Source of the DNA: DASSFZ01 sp036514635
GTDB taxonomy: Bacteria; Chloroflexota; Anaerolineae; Fen-1058
Length of the DNA stretch: 9,635 nt
Assembly (NCBI GenBank): GCA_036514635.1
Contig: DATBWU010000371.1
Coordinates: 1 to 9,635, forward strand
Direction of reading: 5' to 3'
Shown here: positions 6,217 through 9,635 of the stretch, piece after piece
Layout: each line of letters opens with the position of its first letter
Position numbering within the stretch: position 1 is the first letter of the stretch
The notes under the pieces: model-generated
Seen by the model: the letters and a program-made list of their open reading frames with translations, nothing else
Told to the model about the DNA's origin: nothing
Database searches by the model: none
Position numbers and translations under genes: made by a program

Positions 6217-6281
6217 CACGGAGACACGGAGGCACGGAGTGGTTAAACTTGCCGCTCTCCGTGTCCCCGTGCCTCCGTGGT
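6215..6281. repeat. CACGGAGR-type inverted repeat, copy 2
   Basis: The left arm 6215-6239 (ACCACGGAGACACGGAGG, then CACGGAG) pairs with 6257-6281 at 22 of 25 positions around a 17-nt loop. The left arm shares 22 consecutive bases with copy 1 (ACCACGGAGACACGGAGG then CACG), in the same orientation. It lies between the MacB stop and the regulator promoter. The remaining 69 bp to the MacB stop (6282-6350) hold nothing recognisable. As RNA, this hairpin could limit read-through from MacB into the regulator gene. Confidence 0.85.
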
Positions 6282-6350
6282 TATCAAGCGCCTGTCCGGT
6301 TCCGGCTCGTCCAGGTTAAGGCTTTCAAGTCGCTACGAACGTGGTCACGC

Positions 6351-8315
6351 TCAGTTTCGGAACGCCTCGACCGGTTCCAGGCGTGCAGCGCGCAAGGCCG
6401 GATAGGTTCCCGACACCAGGCCAATCCCGCCGCCGACCAGTGGGGCGAGGAAAGGTGCCGCCGGGTCTAACACCGGCGTCCAAACCTGGAAGGCGGAGAT
6501 GGCAACCACGATGAGAACTCCGAGGCTGGCACCCAGGATGCCCCCGATAACGCCCATAGAAGCGCTCTCGAGTAAGAACTGCGTGGCGATGTGCCCGCGC
6601 GTTGCTCCGATGGCGCGGCGCAGCCCGATCTCGCCGATCCGCTCGATCACCGACACGAGCGTAATGTTGGCGATCCCGATAGCGCCTACAATCAGAGACA
6701 AGCCGCCCAGCAAGAGAAACATGACGTTCAGGTCACTCTGCACCGCATCGCGCACACGTTGGGGTTCCCGGGGAACCTCAATTCTTAGAATCGTCGGCCG
6801 ATCGGGCCGCAGCGCCAATGGGGTTTGTTGGGCGATGAGAGACGCCGCCCCAATGCGGGTCTCGATGATCACCGAGCCAGGCCCGGCCAGGCCGAAATCA
6901 CGGCGTGCCGTGCCTTCCGGGATGATCACTGCGCCAAGTAGATCGGGCTGGCGGGCGACACCGCGCAGGATGCCGATGACCAGGTAGAGGTTATCGCCGA
7001 TGGCGATGGCCGGGAGCTGCTCGACGCCCACAATACCGAGCCGGAGTGCGGCCCCCGGGCCAAGAACAGCGACCCGATCCATCCGATCAGAATATCCCTT
7101 ATCTGGAAAGCGTCCGGTCTCAAGATCAGCTCTGACCGCTGCGAACAAGTCAGGCGAGGCGGCCTTGACCGACAGCTTGAAAGCGGTCTGGCTCTGAGGG
7201 TCTTTCACGAGCGACGAGCTAACCAGCGCGTCTCCGATATTCACCTCGCTCAACGTTCCGGCAGCCGCAACGCCATTCAATCGGCGCAGACGGGTCGGCG
7301 CGTCCCAGGGAATTGATTTGGGATCGACACCCCCCGGGCCGGGCTTGGCGGTGACCACAATCCCGGTCGCGGCCAGCTCATCGAATTGACTGATGATGCG
7401 ATTGTTGGCGGTGCGGGACAGGCCCAGTGTAGCCACGAGGGCCGTAATTCCAATGACAATGCCCAAAATGGTCAGCGCCATGCGCCCCGGCCTGGCGAAC
7501 ATCCCCGCAATCACCTCACTGAAGAGGTCACGCAGCGTGAGGCCTGACCGCGAAACTGCGCTCGTATTCACGCTCGGTCTTACGGAGTTCGACGGCTTCT
7601 TTTTACTTTCTCCATTTGTGGTGTCCGTCAGTGAACCATCGATGATGTGCACGCGGCGGCCGGCCCGATTGGCGACGTTTTCGTCGTGGGTGACGATGAC
7701 CAGCGTGAGGCCCTGTCGGTTCAACGTCTCGAAGAGATCGAGGAGGCTGGCGCTCGACTTTGAATCCAGATTGCCGGTCGGCTCGTCGCACAACAGCAAG
7801 CTGGGAGAACCGACGAGGGCGCGGGCGATGGCGACTCGTTGCCTCTCGCCGCCGGACAGCTTCGTCGGCAAGAAATCGACGCGGTGACTCAGCCCGACTC
7901 GCTCTAGCGCTGCCAGCGCGCGTTCTCGCCGGCCGCGATGGGATTGCTTGCGATACACCTCGGCCAGCATCACGTTTTCCAATACCGATCGGTAGGGCAA
8001 CAGGTGGAAGGACTGGAACACGAACCCGATGCGCCGGCTTCGTAATCCGGCGCGTTCTTTGTCGCTCAGCTTGGCAGTGTCTATGCCATCGAAGAGATAA
8101 CTGCCACTCGTCGGATGATCCAGGCAGCCGATGACGTTCAGCAGGGTTGACTTTCCAGCGCCGGAGGGGCCGGTGATCGCCAGCCACTCGCCCGGCTCTA
8201 ACCGAAGATCGACATCGACGAGCGCGTGGATGGCGGGTTCGGTTCCAAATTGCCGGCCAACCTTGTCGAGATCGAGGACGTGCTTAACGGTGTCGGGGCT
8301 AGTCATAGTCGTCAT
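6351..8315 (-). CDS. macB: MacB-type ABC exporter, ATPase fused to FtsX/MacB permease
   Basis: A 654-residue fusion that couples ATP hydrolysis to mechanical export with a periplasmic/extracellular adaptor. The N-terminal ATPase has Walker A GPSGAGKST (49-57), Q-loop Gln101 in FVFQSFHLLPYRS, signature LSGGERQRVAIARAL (153-167), Walker B LLLCDEP with Asp177/Glu178, and H-loop His210: a complete LolD/MacB-type set. A Ser/Lys/Asn-rich linker (about 230-260) leads to the permease: TM1 about 279-300, a large extracytoplasmic domain (about 305-525), and three further TMs (about 531-553, 583-608, 621-640). IGEIGLRRAIGATRGHI (560-576) and the closing PALRAARLEPVEAFR are FtsX/MacB hallmarks. The length matches MacB. 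The start overlaps the adaptor stop as ATGA; a second Met three codons later is also possible, and neither has a strong ribosome site, consistent with coupled translation. Substrate is unknown (macrolide, peptide, lipid or siderophore in relatives). Confidence 0.96.
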   Translation of the reverse strand: MTTMTSPDTVKHVLDLDKVGRQFGTEPAIHALVDVDLRLEPGEWLAITGPSGAGKSTLLNVIGCLDHPTSGSYLFDGIDTAKLSDKERAGLRSRRIGFVFQSFHLLPYRSVLENVMLAEVYRKQSHRGRRERALAALERVGLSHRVDFLPTKLSGGERQRVAIARALVGSPSLLLCDEPTGNLDSKSSASLLDLFETLNRQGLTLVIVTHDENVANRAGRRVHIIDGSLTDTTNGESKKKPSNSVRPSVNTSAVSRSGLTLRDLFSEVIAGMFARPGRMALTILGIVIGITALVATLGLSRTANNRIISQFDELAATGIVVTAKPGPGGVDPKSIPWDAPTRLRRLNGVAAAGTLSEVNIGDALVSSSLVKDPQSQTAFKLSVKAASPDLFAAVRADLETGRFPDKGYSDRMDRVAVLGPGAALRLGIVGVEQLPAIAIGDNLYLVIGILRGVARQPDLLGAVIIPEGTARRDFGLAGPGSVIIETRIGAASLIAQQTPLALRPDRPTILRIEVPREPQRVRDAVQSDLNVMFLLLGGLSLIVGAIGIANITLVSVIERIGEIGLRRAIGATRGHIATQFLLESASMGVIGGILGASLGVLIVVAISAFQVWTPVLDPAAPFLAPLVGGGIGLVSGTYPALRAARLEPVEAFRN

Positions 8316-9635
8316 CTTTGTGTGAACCCGATCACCACGAGCTGGCCCGCCTTCAGCGTTCCATTAACAGGCGTCACTTCGACGAAGCCGTCGGCCGACA
8401 GCCCCGGCTCGACCACGACGAACTCAAGCGACCCATTGTTGTCTACTTGCACTCTTGACGTCCCGTCGGCGGCGAGAGACAGCGCGCTGACCGGAACGAC
8501 AGTGACTGCTCCCTCGGTTGATTTGACCGGAATCGTGAGGCGCAACGAGAAACCCTCGAGCGTAGTGGGAGTCTCGTCGACAAGAGTTTCGAAGTAGATG
8601 TGGAACCCGTCGACCCCGAAGGTGCCGGGGGTATCGGCCACCCTGGCCACGACACCCGTGGCCTTGATTCCGAGGTCCGGTTCATCAATGACGACCGGCA
8701 TTCCCGGCTTAACGAGCGGCGCTTCGTCGAGGGCCAGGGACGAGTCGATCGCTAATTGATTATTGGTCACCGTCAGCACCGGCCCGCCCGCCGCATCGCC
8801 CAAAGCAACATTGACCTGCTCTACGCGGACAGGTAAAGAGGGAATAAAAACGATCTCATCTACCGGCACCTGCACACCGGTCTTGCGCCGGGCAATGTCG
8901 AGGTCAGCAACGATCCGAACGACTGAATCGGCGGCCAGCCTGGCCTCACGTTCGGCGGCCTTTTGAGCGTCAACGGCGGCCTGAACGGCCACTTCACCTG
9001 CCAATCGAGTGGCCGTCGCGGCGGCGCGAGCCACTTCGAGATCCGCATTGGCCTTAACCCGGTCTTCATCGGTGGCCCAATCCCGGAGCCTGGCCTTATC
9101 GGCAACATCGGCGGCGGCCGCCTTATTGGCGCTCTCGGCGTTGGCGCGTGCGGCTTCCACCGCCAGGGGGGCGGCCGCGGCGGCGGCGTAGGCCGCCGAT
9201 CTGTTGTTTATCGCTACGGCCAATTCCTGTTCGAGGGCACGGATATTGGCAAGTTGATCGGGGGTTGGCCCAAACGGCTCCCATCCCGCCGAGGCATACC
9301 AATCGGCCACGGCTGCGCCGGTCTGCTCATCGAAAGTTCCATCAACAGGACCGGGATCAAACCCCGACCGCTGGAGTGCATTCTCCAACTGGCGAACATC
9401 ATCGCCAGAAATGCCGGGGACGAGGTCCCGATAGGCCGGGATCTCACCCTGGAGAATGAATACCGGGCGCCCTGAAGCGGTGAGCATCACATCACCTTCA
9501 TTCAACTGGGTGTTCCGCACAGGCAGCGTGGTGATGATCCCTGCGCCAGGTTTCAAGGCAGACGGAACAATCGAGATGGATTGTGGCCGTCCATACCGGG
9601 CCGTGCCGCGCGACACGATGTCGGACGTGAGCACG
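8312..9635 (-). CDS. MacA/HlyD-type efflux adaptor with peptidoglycan-binding domain (5' end outside window)
   Basis: At least 440 residues of the adaptor that works with the MacB exporter encoded immediately downstream. The frame is open at the right edge. The GTG at 9634 is probably internal, because no N-terminal membrane anchor is visible and family members usually have more residues before the RGTxRYGxPxxI-like strand. Numbering from that GTG, residues 1-72 form a barrel/lipoyl-like first half (GDVMLTASGRPVFILQGEIP). Residues 74-112 look like a PG_binding_1 domain (GDDVRQLENALQRSGFDPGP, then VDGTFDEQTGAAV). Residues 127-250 are a long Ala-rich coiled-coil hairpin (ALEQELA ... LDIARRKTG). 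The lipoyl second half and beta-barrel follow (about 255-370; FIPSLPVRVEQV, PLVKPGMPVVI), then a membrane-proximal domain (372-440). The peptidoglycan-binding module suggests cell-wall anchoring rather than docking to TolC. ATGA coupling to MacB fixes the operon. Confidence 0.93.
   Translation of the reverse strand, partial: VLTSDIVSRGTARYGRPQSISIVPSALKPGAGIITTLPVRNTQLNEGDVMLTASGRPVFILQGEIPAYRDLVPGISGDDVRQLENALQRSGFDPGPVDGTFDEQTGAAVADWYASAGWEPFGPTPDQLANIRALEQELAVAINNRSAAYAAAAAAPLAVEAARANAESANKAAAADVADKARLRDWATDEDRVKANADLEVARAAATATRLAGEVAVQAAVDAQKAAEREARLAADSVVRIVADLDIARRKTGVQVPVDEIVFIPSLPVRVEQVNVALGDAAGGPVLTVTNNQLAIDSSLALDEAPLVKPGMPVVIDEPDLGIKATGVVARVADTPGTFGVDGFHIYFETLVDETPTTLEGFSLRLTIPVKSTEGAVTVVPVSALSLAADGTSRVQVDNNGSLEFVVVEPGLSADGFVEVTPVNGTLKAGQLVVIGFTQR

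Noticed and set aside
1478..6281. CACGGAGR copies as a CRISPR array
   Set aside because: Only two copies 4.7 kb apart, each an inverted repeat with internal 8-nt periodicity; no regular spacers and no cas genes.
9009..9191. Ala-rich + strand open frame opposite the adaptor hairpin
   Set aside because: It is a compositional shadow of the GC-rich Ala coiled-coil coding sequence on the other strand.
9632..9634. GTG at 9634 as the true start of the adaptor
   Set aside because: It is one base from the window edge, has no visible upstream signal, and would leave the protein without a membrane anchor or signal peptide.

Overview
The window reads as bacterial chromosomal DNA. It is moderately GC-rich by eye, and the two-component pair in the middle is visibly poorer in GC than the transporter genes on either side. 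I infer a Chloroflexota host (Anaerolineae/Caldilineae-like). The grounds are a secreted beta-helix protein with a Pro-rich tail and a C-terminal YLPLV motif (which I recall as frequent in that phylum), a MacA-type adaptor carrying a peptidoglycan-binding domain, and several palindromic intergenic repeats. This is inference from family style; no phylogenetic marker gene is present.

Layout. On the + strand are the 3' half of a CzcA/CusA-type RND pump (2-1444), a secreted lipoprotein of unknown function (1664-2572), and a signal-peptide-bearing parallel beta-helix protein (2733-4022). On the - strand, reading leftward from the right edge, are a 5'-truncated membrane-fusion/adaptor protein with a peptidoglycan-binding domain (9635-8312), a MacB-type fused ATPase-permease (8315-6351), an OmpR-type response regulator (6112-5432) and its sensor histidine kinase (5435-4032). 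The adaptor/MacB and regulator/kinase pairs each overlap by the tetranucleotide ATGA, so each pair is almost certainly co-translated. The beta-helix and kinase genes converge with only 9 bp between them.

Non-coding content. No gap exceeds 240 bp, but all three gaps hold structured DNA. Gap 1445-1663 has a small hairpin after the RND stop and an imperfect inverted repeat built from an 8-nt CACGGAGR unit. Gap 2573-2732 has two GC-rich palindromes. Gap 6113-6350 has a second copy of the CACGGAGR element, a perfect 13-bp inverted repeat, and a convincing sigma-70-type promoter for the regulator gene. No tRNA, rRNA, CRISPR array, transposase or integrase was seen.

How it may work together. The right side is a tripartite-style export system (adaptor plus MacB) followed by a two-component system with its own promoter. 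A metal- or drug-type RND pump lies at the left edge. A plausible reading is an envelope-stress or efflux island in which the kinase/regulator controls one of the transporters, but the sequence does not show which. Most genes belong to well-known families. The least-explained parts are the repeat cluster in front of the regulator, the lipoprotein, and the beta-helix protein's C-terminal motif. I found no strong candidate for a wholly new system.
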